A stretch of 64,000 bases of DNA from Puteibacter caeruleilacunae (GTDB taxonomy: Bacteria; Bacteroidota; Bacteroidia; Bacteroidales; Prolixibacteraceae). Every line of letters starts with the position of its first letter. Positions within the stretch are counted from its first letter, which is position 1. The translations under genes and the position numbers were made by a program. This document shows positions 1-8,212 of the stretch, piece by piece. The notes beneath the pieces were generated by a model, which saw only the letters and a program-made list of their open reading frames with translations, did not search any database and was not told the origin of the DNA. The stretch covers positions 375,893-439,892 of the forward strand of contig SJCO01000001.1 in assembly GCA_005217565.1 (NCBI GenBank), given 5' to 3'.

Positions 1-3000
1 ATTAAAAAAAGAAATAAAATATTGCTCATAACCAGCTTAGTGGTGCTACTATTACCATTAAGTTGTTATATCGTTTTTCAAACAAAGGCGGTTCAGACCT
101 TCGTTTGCCAAAGAATAGCCAATAATATAGCAGAAGATTTAAATACAAAGATTAGTATTGGCGGTGTAAACATTGGTTTCTGGAATAAATTGATTCTAGA
201 GGATTTTTATATTGAAGATCAGGAAGGTGATACCTTGTGTAGCATTAACCAGCTTGATTTTTATGTCAAGAAATTGGAATGGAAGAAAAAATGTATCCAT
301 TTCTCCTCTGCGATATTGAAACATCCTGTTGTTAACTTAAAGAAGAACAGGGATGGTATCATGAACACTGATTTTTTAAAAGGGTTAGTGAGCAATGAAA
401 AGGATACTGTGCAAGGGAAGTGGGTTGTAGATGGAAATGTTTTTGGATTTTCAGATGCAAACTTCACCTACCGACAGATTACTGCATCAGAATCTAACGA
501 GATTAAATATTCATTGGATAATGTAAATTTTGGTGTTTCTAATCTGCATTTTGATGAGAAGCTTTTCATGTTTTCGCTCGACTCCTTGAGTCTGGTGCAA
601 CGTGACGGCTGCGCCGTACAGCATATTTCAGCCAATTGTGTGGTGTCAGGTGATACTATTCTTTTATCAAAAGCTACTTTGCGTACATTAGATTCACATA
701 TAAATATTCCCGTTTTAAATCTCGATTTACATCGCTATCGCAAATCAGGAGAAGTAGGGGATATTCGGTTGAAGGGAGAATTAAACTCATCGGTTATCAA
801 CTTCTCTGAAGTTGCGTTGTTTGTTCCTCAATTAAAGGGAATGGATTCAGATGTGGAGATTGCCGGATTGTTTTCTGGAAAATTGGATGATCTAAAGGGA
901 AAGAAAGTAACAATAAGTTTCGGACAGGCATCGTCATTGGAAGGAGAGTTCTATATGAATGGGGCCATGGAAGACGGAGAACCTTATATATATCTTGATC
1001 TAAAGAAGTCTGCCGTAATGATGGAAGATATTTCGGCAATTACTTTTCCTGAGTCTTCAAAAATTGAACGGTTGGTTTTTCCTCGATCATTATATGATGC
1101 AGGGGTGATTCATTATCGAGGTAATTTTACAGGTTTCCCATCTGACTTTGTGGCTTTTGGTACAGTGTCAAGTGACCTGGGACGAATAAATTCAGATTTA
1201 TCATTTAAACCTGATGAGAAAGGGAATGTGAAGTTCGGAGGACATCTTCGTACAGTGAACTTTGCTCTAGGAAAGTTAATTGCCAACTCTTTTTTAGGGA
1301 GTTTAACATTAAACAGTGAAATTAACGGTTCTGTTTCTGCTAATAAGAAGGTATCTGCAATTATGAATGGTGTTATTGATAGTCTTGATATTAATAATTA
1401 CATGTTACGGAATATCAATCTTGATGGTCTGCTTTCTGAACAGCTTTTTGATGGAACTTTAGCAGTAAATGATCCTGCTTTAGCGTTAGATTTTAATGGT
1501 AAGGTTGATTTCAGATCAAGTATTCCTCGCTTTGATTTTACCTCAGATGTTGAATTCGTTGATTTAAAGGCCTTGAATTTCAAGATCAAGAATAAGGTTG
1601 CTCAGTTCGGTTGTCAGGTTAGTGCTAATTTTGTCGGAAACAATATTGATAATGCACAAGGTACTATTGAGCTAAGTAATGGTCGATATGAGAATGAGAA
1701 TGGTGAAGTTAGGCTCAACGATTTTATTCTGGATACCAAATTAAAAGGAGATTCCAGTCACGTGTTCATTCAGTCTGATCACCTTACAGGTAAGGTTCAA
1801 GGGAAGTATAGGTTTAGTCAGCTTCTAGGAAGTTTAAAGCATATTGGTGATAAATTTGTTCCTTCACTAGGCTGGGGAGATGATGCAAAGAAGGGGGCAA
1901 ATAACAATTTTAATTTTGAACTTACCATCCGTGAACCACTACCTGTTACTAAGATTTTAATGCCATCGCTCATTGCTGAAGGAGTAATACATCTTGAGGG
2001 TGCGTTGAATGAATCTAATAGAGAACTTGAGTTTAATCTCGATATTCCTAAAGTCCATTATAATAAGATTGATATAAAACATTTTGCCGTTAACGGACAG
2101 ACACTTGATGGCCAATTTAAGTTAAAAACACGAACTGATGAGTTAGTATTGGGTGATGCTTTTTCAGTGCATAACCTGAGTTTCTGGGCAAATGCTCAAA
2201 ATGATACGCTATCAACGAATCTTTTCTGGAATAATTTAGATGAGGTGAGTTACAGTGGAAGTTTGTATGGAAGAACGGTGATCTCCGATAGTTTAGACCT
2301 TGCTAAGGCAGAACTTTCTATTCTTCCAGGGAAAATCTATGTAGCTGATTCATTATGGAATGTATTACCTGCTAAAGTTGCCATTGACAGTACTGCGATA
2401 CATGTCGATTCAATCCGTATTGTTGGTCATAATCAGGAAATATTACTTGATGGAGATATATCAGAGCAGAAAGATAAGAGCCTAAATTTTGGCTTCAAAA
2501 ATCTGGATTTAAAGAATCTTGATCTTGTGCTTGATAAAGAAGTTGGTTTAGGAGGTCGACTAAATGGTAAGGCAGGGGTGTTTGATTTTTATGATCGAAG
2601 AATATTTTATTCCGATCTATCTATTGATAGTGTAGATTATCAGGAACAGTTGCTTGGAGATTTGACGTTACTGAATCGCTGGGATAATCAAGTTCAAAAA
2701 ATCGAATCGAAGGTTAGTCTGATTAAAGATAAAAAAGACGTATTGACTGCCTTTGGTGATTTTGATCCTGCTTTAGGAGCATTGAATTACGATTGTAAAA
2801 TCAATAGTCTCCCTTTAGAAGTGTTGTATCCAGTTCTTAAAAAGTCATTCTCTGATATTCAAGGAGAGGCTTCAGGGAAGATTCATCTGGGCGGAACGCT
2901 GGATAAAATCTCGATGAATGGGAGGGTACTAGGAAAAGACGCAGGATTGAAGATAAGCTATATGAATACGGCTTATCATTTTACCGACTCAGTTTTATTT

Positions 3001-4395
3001 GATGATGATAAAATTGTTTTTGAAGATGCTCATGTAATTGACAAGGATGGTAATGAGGGAATATTTGCAGGTTCTCTGCGACATACCAATTTCTCTCAAA
3101 TGGATTATAATCTAACCATTACTTCTCCAAGGATATTGTTGCTCGATACTTCTCCTAAAGAGAATGAACGTTTCTATGGTAAAGCTTATGCGTCTATTGT
3201 TGGACGGATTACCGGACATGCCGAATATGTGAAAATAGAAGGTGTTTCAACCACCAAAAAAGGTACTAGTATTTTTGTCCCAATGGACTTTAATGAAGAT
3301 ATTACTGAAAGTTCTTTCCTTAAATTCATCAACGGACATAAACGAACGCCTTTAGAACAGATCATTGAACCATCAGGTGTGAAAGGGGTAGATATTAACT
3401 TTGATGTAAATGCTACAGAGGATGCCAAGTTTCAGATTATCATGGATTCAAGGATGGGGGATGTTATTGATGGCGAAGGTTCAGGTAACTTGAAGCTGAT
3501 ATTGGATAGGGAAGGTAACTTTGAAATGTTTGGAGACTATCAAATTAATAATGGTAGTTATATTTTCACACTTCAGAATGTAATCAATAAGAAATTTAGA
3601 ATAGAGCAAGGGAGTACGATTAAGTGGAAGGGGGATCCATATAATGCAACAATCGATGTGAATGCCATATACCGATTGAAGGCCTCATTATATGATTTGT
3701 TCGCTGGCGTGTATGATGAAGAAGCATACAGGTCACGAATTCCTGTAGATTGTCGTATTCTTATAACTGAGCAACTACAGAATCCTAATATTAACTTTGA
3801 AATTGATTTTCCGACTGCAGAGTCGAGAATAAAGGATGAATTCCAACAATTTGTGGGTACTGAAGAGGATTTGAATAAACAGATTCTTTCATTATTGGTG
3901 TTGAATCGTTTCTATACTCCTGAATATCAGCAGGGGAATAAAGATGCTACAAGCTCAGGTAATGATGTTGTGGGAAATACAGCCAGTGAATTGTTCTCGA
4001 ATCAACTAAGTAGTTGGATGTCGAAAATTAGTAATGAGTGGGATGTTGGTATTAATTACCGCCCAGGAAGTCAGACTACGAATGAAGAGATTGAACTTGC
4101 CCTAAGTACACAGATCTTTAATGATAGGGTTACATTGAATGGTAACATCGGTAACAGTACAAATTCTGCTAGTCACCAGAGTGATATTGTCGGAGATTTC
4201 GATTTATTAGTAAGATTGACTAAAAAATTACAATTAAAAGCATTTAGTAGGACTAATGATAACTTATTGTATGAAACTTCCCCAACTACGCAAGGAGTTG
4301 GTATAGCTTACCGGGAAGAGTTTGATTCTATTGATGAACTTATCGCGAAATACGCGCGTATCCTACGTAAAAAAAAGACTAAGAATACTAAATGA
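1..4395 (+). CDS. tamB: TamB/AsmA-like translocation and assembly module protein (5' end cut)
   Basis: This is a TamB (DUF490) family protein. Such proteins are anchored in the inner membrane, span the periplasm, and work with an Omp85 partner in outer-membrane biogenesis or lipid transfer. The frame is open from the first base of the window. The lysine-rich codons before the TTG at 22 run straight into a hydrophobic signal anchor, so the true start probably lies upstream. The body of about 1,450 residues is beta-rich with many short D/N-rich repeats, as expected for the family's beta-groove. The last 350 residues carry the conserved part: a stretch near ILITEQLQNPNINFEIDFP, then LNKQILSLLVLNRF, then an amphipathic tail. 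A TamA/BamA partner is not visible and would have to lie to the left. Confidence 0.9.
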   Translation: MKKRNKILLITSLVVLLLPLSCYIVFQTKAVQTFVCQRIANNIAEDLNTKISIGGVNIGFWNKLILEDFYIEDQEGDTLCSINQLDFYVKKLEWKKKCIHFSSAILKHPVVNLKKNRDGIMNTDFLKGLVSNEKDTVQGKWVVDGNVFGFSDANFTYRQITASESNEIKYSLDNVNFGVSNLHFDEKLFMFSLDSLSLVQRDGCAVQHISANCVVSGDTILLSKATLRTLDSHINIPVLNLDLHRYRKSGEVGDIRLKGELNSSVINFSEVALFVPQLKGMDSDVEIAGLFSGKLDDLKGKKVTISFGQASSLEGEFYMNGAMEDGEPYIYLDLKKSAVMMEDISAITFPESSKIERLVFPRSLYDAGVIHYRGNFTGFPSDFVAFGTVSSDLGRINSDLSFKPDEKGNVKFGGHLRTVNFALGKLIANSFLGSLTLNSEINGSVSANKKVSAIMNGVIDSLDINNYMLRNINLDGLLSEQLFDGTLAVNDPALALDFNGKVDFRSSIPRFDFTSDVEFVDLKALNFKIKNKVAQFGCQVSANFVGNNIDNAQGTIELSNGRYENENGEVRLNDFILDTKLKGDSSHVFIQSDHLTGKVQGKYRFSQLLGSLKHIGDKFVPSLGWGDDAKKGANNNFNFELTIREPLPVTKILMPSLIAEGVIHLEGALNESNRELEFNLDIPKVHYNKIDIKHFAVNGQTLDGQFKLKTRTDELVLGDAFSVHNLSFWANAQNDTLSTNLFWNNLDEVSYSGSLYGRTVISDSLDLAKAELSILPGKIYVADSLWNVLPAKVAIDSTAIHVDSIRIVGHNQEILLDGDISEQKDKSLNFGFKNLDLKNLDLVLDKEVGLGGRLNGKAGVFDFYDRRIFYSDLSIDSVDYQEQLLGDLTLLNRWDNQVQKIESKVSLIKDKKDVLTAFGDFDPALGALNYDCKINSLPLEVLYPVLKKSFSDIQGEASGKIHLGGTLDKISMNGRVLGKDAGLKISYMNTAYHFTDSVLFDDDKIVFEDAHVIDKDGNEGIFAGSLRHTNFSQMDYNLTITSPRILLLDTSPKENERFYGKAYASIVGRITGHAEYVKIEGVSTTKKGTSIFVPMDFNEDITESSFLKFINGHKRTPLEQIIEPSGVKGVDINFDVNATEDAKFQIIMDSRMGDVIDGEGSGNLKLILDREGNFEMFGDYQINNGSYIFTLQNVINKKFRIEQGSTIKWKGDPYNATIDVNAIYRLKASLYDLFAGVYDEEAYRSRIPVDCRILITEQLQNPNINFEIDFPTAESRIKDEFQQFVGTEEDLNKQILSLLVLNRFYTPEYQQGNKDATSSGNDVVGNTASELFSNQLSSWMSKISNEWDVGINYRPGSQTTNEEIELALSTQIFNDRVTLNGNIGNSTNSASHQSDIVGDFDLLVRLTKKLQLKAFSRTNDNLLYETSPTTQGVGIAYREEFDSIDELIAKYARILRKKKTKNTK

Positions 4396-4419
4396 TGGTT
4401 TAAAATAAAGCCATCTTTT
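4394..4419 (+). terminator. weak terminator hairpin after tamB
   Basis: GATGGTTT and AAAGCCATC pair with one bulged base around a short A-rich loop, followed by TTTT. The stem starts inside the tamB stop codon. It is short, so termination is probably partial. Confidence 0.4.
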
Positions 4420-4467
4420 CAAATCAAGCGTTACTTTTATCCGAATTTTTTATAAATAAAAAGAGAT

Positions 4468-5865
4468 ATGAGTTTAATGTTTGTGTTAATGGTGGTTGTT
4501 TTTGTGCTTGGTTATACGGCGATAGCATTAGAACATCCACTAAAGGTTGATAAGGCAGCATCTGCGCTTATCATCGGATCACTGTGTTGGGTAGTTTATA
4601 TCTTGGGAGCTGAAGAGATTCTGAGCCTCGACTTCAGTCCTGCCTGGAAATTATTTACCTCTACACATGGTGGAGCTCATGGAGATCATGCTATTCATGA
4701 GTTCATTGTGGAGTCTGAGATTATTCATCATTTCGGAGAGATTAGTGAGATTTTGTTCTTCTTGTTGGGAGCAATGACCATTGTTGAAGTGGTCGACCAG
4801 AATCAAGGATTCAAGGTTATTACTGATCGCATTAAAACTACCAAGAAGGTTAAGTTGCTTTGGATTTTAAGCTTCCTTACCTTTTTTATGTCGGCCTTGC
4901 TTGATAACTTAACCACTACCATTGTGTTGGTTGCGTTGTTGCGTAAGTTGATCGACGACAAAGAGACAAGATGGTTGTTTGCCAGTATGGTCGTGCTTGC
5001 AGCAAACGCCGGAGGAGCCTGGTCGCCTATTGGTGATGTGACTACGATTATGCTTTGGATCGGAGGACAGGTTACTACCTTAAAGATTATTGAAGGAGTT
5101 ATGTTGCCAAGTTTGGTATGTATGGTAGTTCCTTTGACAATCGTATCATTAAGAATGAAAGGTGATGTAACGCGTCCTGAGCTAACCGATAATAGAGCTG
5201 ATTACACCACAGCCTCACAGCGTGTTTTTATGTTGGTGATAGGTCTGGCTGGATTATTGTCTGTGCCTGTATTTAAGACTGTTACTCACTTGCCTCCTTA
5301 TATGGGCATGCTACTTGCTCTTGGAATCATCTGGGTGATTTCTGAAATTATGCTGAAAGATGAGTCAAAAGAAATGCAGAGTAAATTGAAGGTTACAGCT
5401 ATTCTGAACAAGGTTGATATTCCTACGGTTTTGTTCTTCCTTGGAGTTTTATCTGCTGTTGCTGCACTACAATCTGCAGGTCATCTGACCTTGTTGGCAC
5501 AATATTTGGATGAGAAACTGGGAAATGTATATCTAATTGACCTTGCTATCGGTGTATTGTCATCGATTGTAGATAACGTTCCTTTGGTAGCAGGTGCAAT
5601 GGGTATGTATCCAATTGATGAAGCTGGGGCTAATGGTTATATGGCTCACTTCGTACAGGATGGTTTATTCTGGGAGTTCCTTGCATATACAGCGGGAACA
5701 GGAGGTAGTATCCTAATTATCGGATCAGCCGCAGGTGTTGCAGCAATGGGCCTTGAAAAGATTGATTTTATTTGGTACTTGAAGCGTATTTCATGGCTTG
5801 CTATTGCTGGTTATTTAGCAGGAGCAGCTTGTTATTACTTAATAGGAGGAATGTTCTTGCATTAG
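4468..5865 (+). CDS. nhaD: NhaD-type Na+/H+ antiporter
   Basis: This 465-aa, very hydrophobic protein has about 12 membrane segments and the features of the NhaD branch of the ion transporter (ArsB/NhaD) superfamily. It exchanges Na+ (and Li+) for protons across the inner membrane. Visible signatures are FMSALLDNLTTTIVLVAL in the first half, ANAGGAWSPIGDVTTIMLW just after it, and the second-half counterpart SSIVDNVPLVAGAMGMYP. A His-rich loop (HGGAHGDHAIHEF, about residues 70-82) sits before the second helix. The gene stands alone between a weak hairpin and a strong terminator. A sodium-expelling antiporter fits a saline habitat, but that is inference. Confidence 0.92.
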   Translation: MSLMFVLMVVVFVLGYTAIALEHPLKVDKAASALIIGSLCWVVYILGAEEILSLDFSPAWKLFTSTHGGAHGDHAIHEFIVESEIIHHFGEISEILFFLLGAMTIVEVVDQNQGFKVITDRIKTTKKVKLLWILSFLTFFMSALLDNLTTTIVLVALLRKLIDDKETRWLFASMVVLAANAGGAWSPIGDVTTIMLWIGGQVTTLKIIEGVMLPSLVCMVVPLTIVSLRMKGDVTRPELTDNRADYTTASQRVFMLVIGLAGLLSVPVFKTVTHLPPYMGMLLALGIIWVISEIMLKDESKEMQSKLKVTAILNKVDIPTVLFFLGVLSAVAALQSAGHLTLLAQYLDEKLGNVYLIDLAIGVLSSIVDNVPLVAGAMGMYPIDEAGANGYMAHFVQDGLFWEFLAYTAGTGGSILIIGSAAGVAAMGLEKIDFIWYLKRISWLAIAGYLAGAACYYLIGGMFLH

Positions 5866-5898
5866 GACTTTCATAATATTAGCAAATAAATTAATTTT

Positions 5899-5937
5899 AC
5901 GGGGCATAATAAAGGGCATTATGTCCCGTTTTTTTTT
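5899..5937 (+). terminator. rho-independent terminator after nhaD
   Basis: A 12-bp stem (ACGGGGCATAAT with ATTATGTCCCGT, one G-T pair) with loop AAAGGGC is followed by nine T residues. It separates nhaD from the exbB operon. Confidence 0.9.
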
Positions 5938-5961
5938 GGAGACTATTTAAAAGGAGAATCT

Positions 5962-6669
5962 ATGTTCAGATTGATGTTCATTCAAAGTAATGAAGCTGTA
6001 GCAGAAACTGCAGAAGCACTTGCTAATATGCAAGAAGAACCAGTGGGAATAACACTTAAATTTTGGGAATTAGCGTTGAAAGGTGGATGGATCATGATCC
6101 CCATTTTACTATTATCGTTCGTAGCGGTATTTATTTTTGTTGATCGCTATTTCGCAATTCGTAAAGCAGCTAAGGTTGATAATGATTTTATGGATCGTAT
6201 CCATGACTATATCAAAGAAGGAAAGGTTGATGCTGCTATGGCGCTTTGTAAGTCTGTCGATTCTCCAATTGCTAGGATGATTGAGAAAGGTATTCTACGT
6301 ATTGGTAGGCCATTAAATGATGTTAATGCTGCCGTTGAGAACATTGGTAATCTCGAGATTGCTAAATTAGAAAAAGGTCTACCTGTATTGGCTAGTGTTT
6401 CGGGTGGAGCACCTATGATTGGTTTCCTGGGAACTGTAATGGGTATGATTCAGGCATTTTATGATATGTCTACTGCAGGAAATAATATCGACGTTACTTT
6501 GCTTTCAACAGGTATCTATCAGGCAATGGTAACTACGGTAGCCGGACTAATTGTGGGTATTATAGCATATTTTGCCTATAACGTATTGGTTTCTCGTGTG
6601 GAAAAAGTTGTATTCCGTATGGAGGCTACGACTACTAATTTCATGGATTTATTATACGAACCTGCTTAG
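5962..6669 (+). CDS. exbB: ExbB/TolQ/MotA-family proton channel subunit
   Basis: This 235-aa inner-membrane protein belongs to the MotA/TolQ/ExbB family and with ExbD forms the proton-driven motor that energises TonB. Three hydrophobic segments are visible: near residues 45-65 (WIMIPILLLSFVAVFIFV), near 145-170 (GGAPMIGFLGTVMGMIQAF, the conserved family signature), and near 190-210. The ATG is chosen because a good ribosome-binding site, AAGGAG, lies at 5951-5956. The gene is first of three (exbB, exbD, tonB), with 36 bp to the next start. It probably powers the SusC-type and other TonB-dependent receptors in this genome, including the two in this window. Confidence 0.93.
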   Translation: MFRLMFIQSNEAVAETAEALANMQEEPVGITLKFWELALKGGWIMIPILLLSFVAVFIFVDRYFAIRKAAKVDNDFMDRIHDYIKEGKVDAAMALCKSVDSPIARMIEKGILRIGRPLNDVNAAVENIGNLEIAKLEKGLPVLASVSGGAPMIGFLGTVMGMIQAFYDMSTAGNNIDVTLLSTGIYQAMVTTVAGLIVGIIAYFAYNVLVSRVEKVVFRMEATTTNFMDLLYEPA

Positions 6670-6705
6670 TTGCGGGAATTCTGATCATACCAGAAAAGGA
6701 TTATT

Positions 6706-7116
6706 ATGGCTTTAAAGCGAACAAATAAAGTTAGTGCTGCTTTCAGTATGTCATCGATGACTGATATCGTATTCTTATTATTGATATTCTTCATGGTGAC
6801 CTCTACACTGATTGCACCTAATGCAATTAAGGTACTCTTACCTCAGAGTAACAATCAGACTTCTGCAAAATCAGGAGCATCATTTTCTATTACTAAGGAT
6901 TTGAAATACTTCGTGAATATCGATGGGAAGATCAAGCAGATTAAATTCCAGGATATCGAAGGAGCTTTTCAGGATATAAAAACCAATATGCCTGAAACAT
7001 ATGTTGCGTTACATGCTGATAAAAGTATTGTTTGGGATGAAGTTGTCAAAGTTATTAGTATTGCCAAACGTAACCGGTTGAAAATGATAATAGCTACGGC
7101 ACCCGAAAGAAGATAG
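6706..7116 (+). CDS. exbD: ExbD/TolR-family biopolymer transport protein
   Basis: This 136-aa protein has one N-terminal membrane helix and a periplasmic domain typical of ExbD/TolR. The essential membrane aspartate that carries protons in ExbD/TolR is Asp20, in SMTDIVFLLLIFFM. The C-terminal part (roughly 45-136) matches the usual periplasmic fold, with VALHADKSIVWDEVV followed by the NRLKMIIAT strand. It lies 36 bp after exbB and 3 bp before the tonB gene, so the three are almost certainly cotranscribed. Only one exbD copy is present, whereas many Bacteroidota operons carry two. Confidence 0.92.
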   Translation: MALKRTNKVSAAFSMSSMTDIVFLLLIFFMVTSTLIAPNAIKVLLPQSNNQTSAKSGASFSITKDLKYFVNIDGKIKQIKFQDIEGAFQDIKTNMPETYVALHADKSIVWDEVVKVISIAKRNRLKMIIATAPERR

Positions 7117-7119
7117 CCT

Positions 7120-8100
7120 ATGAGTTATTTTCAGAAACATAAAAAAGCGTTTTACGGCACCTTCATCTTTCATGCAATTGTGTTGATATTGCTAATTGTG
7201 TGTGGTTTTTTTACGCCACTACCTTTACCCGAAGAAGAAGGATTACTGGTTGATTTTGGTGATTCTCCAACTGGTGCTGGTAGATATGAGCCACCAAAGC
7301 AACGTAAAAGTGTGGTGGTGAAGCAAAAAACTGTTCAGAAGAAAACCAAACCTACTCAGCCGAAGGTTACTTCAAAGCCTAAGCCCGCAGCAAAACCTGT
7401 ATCAAAGCCAAAGGCTAAGCAGCAGGTGATGACGCAGGATTTTGAGAAGACTGCAACAGTTGATAATGGAGCAAAAAGGGAAGAGGAGCGAAAGAAAAAG
7501 GCGCTGGAGGAAAGGAAGCGCAAAGAGAATCTTCGCAAAGCACAGGAAGAGCGTGAACGAAAAGAGGCTGAAGAGGCGGAGCGTAAACGTTTAGCTGAAA
7601 TTGAAAGAAAGAAAAAAGCTGAAGAGGCTGAACGTCAACGTATAGCTCAGGAGAGAGCTCAGAAGAAGGCTGCAATTGATAAGATGACTCAAAATGCTTT
7701 CTCGGGGGCAGGAAAGAGTACTTCAACCAGCAAAGGACAAGGTGTCTCCTATCCCGGAGGAAATCAGGGAGTGAAAACAGGTACCGCTAATGCAAAGAAT
7801 TATGGTCCTGGAGGAGGAGCAGGAAACGGTCCTTCATATAGTCTTTCAGGTCGTTCAGCATTAAGTCTCCCTCAGCCTAATTATCCTGGTGAAGACGAGG
7901 GTGTTGTGGTTGTTCAGGTGACCGTGAACAAGTATGGAAAGGTTACCAAAGCAATACCAGGAGCGAAAGGAACAAATACTTCAGATGCTGATTTGTGGGC
8001 CGCAGCTAAAAAGGCAGCAATGGCAGCACGATTTAATCTTGATGATAAGGCGCCTGCATTCCAACAGGGTACTATTACTTATCGATTTGTACTGGATTAA
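7120..8100 (+). CDS. tonB: TonB-like energy transducer
   Basis: This 326-aa protein has a single N-terminal membrane helix (residues 12-31). A Pro/Lys-rich section (about 60-105) and a strongly charged Lys/Glu/Arg coiled-coil section (about 115-190) follow, then a Gly-rich linker. A TonB C-terminal domain (about 245-326) contains VVVVQVTVNKYGKVTKA and ends GTITYRFVLD. It would span the periplasm and transmit the ExbB-ExbD proton motor to TonB boxes of outer-membrane receptors. The long charged rod resembles TolA as well as TonB; the ending and operon position favour TonB. The gene starts 3 bp after exbD. Confidence 0.85.
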   Translation: MSYFQKHKKAFYGTFIFHAIVLILLIVCGFFTPLPLPEEEGLLVDFGDSPTGAGRYEPPKQRKSVVVKQKTVQKKTKPTQPKVTSKPKPAAKPVSKPKAKQQVMTQDFEKTATVDNGAKREEERKKKALEERKRKENLRKAQEERERKEAEEAERKRLAEIERKKKAEEAERQRIAQERAQKKAAIDKMTQNAFSGAGKSTSTSKGQGVSYPGGNQGVKTGTANAKNYGPGGGAGNGPSYSLSGRSALSLPQPNYPGEDEGVVVVQVTVNKYGKVTKAIPGAKGTNTSDADLWAAAKKAAMAARFNLDDKAPAFQQGTITYRFVLD

Positions 8101-8151
8101 TAAGTTTTCGAAATTATCTTAATACTACCATAAAAATAAATTAACTAAAGG

Positions 8152-8192
8152 ATATTGAGGAGGAGCTACAGCGTGGCTTTCCTTCTCAATAT
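8152..8192 (+). other. 13-bp hairpin between tonB and the PNGase gene
   Basis: ATATTGAGGAGGA (8152-8164) pairs with TCCTTCTCAATAT (8180-8192), with a single G-T pair, around a 15-nt loop that can itself form a short GC stem. No T-run follows; instead a ribosome-binding-like AAGGAAGG begins at 8200. It could be a weak terminator of the exb/ton operon or a leader structure controlling the downstream gene. Confidence 0.55.
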
Positions 8193-8212
8193 TGTTAAAA
8201 AGGAAGGTTAAA

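Noticed and set aside
7415-7726. 103-aa minus-strand frame over tonB
   Set aside because: It mirrors the Lys/Glu-rich repeats of TonB and is an artefact of biased codons.
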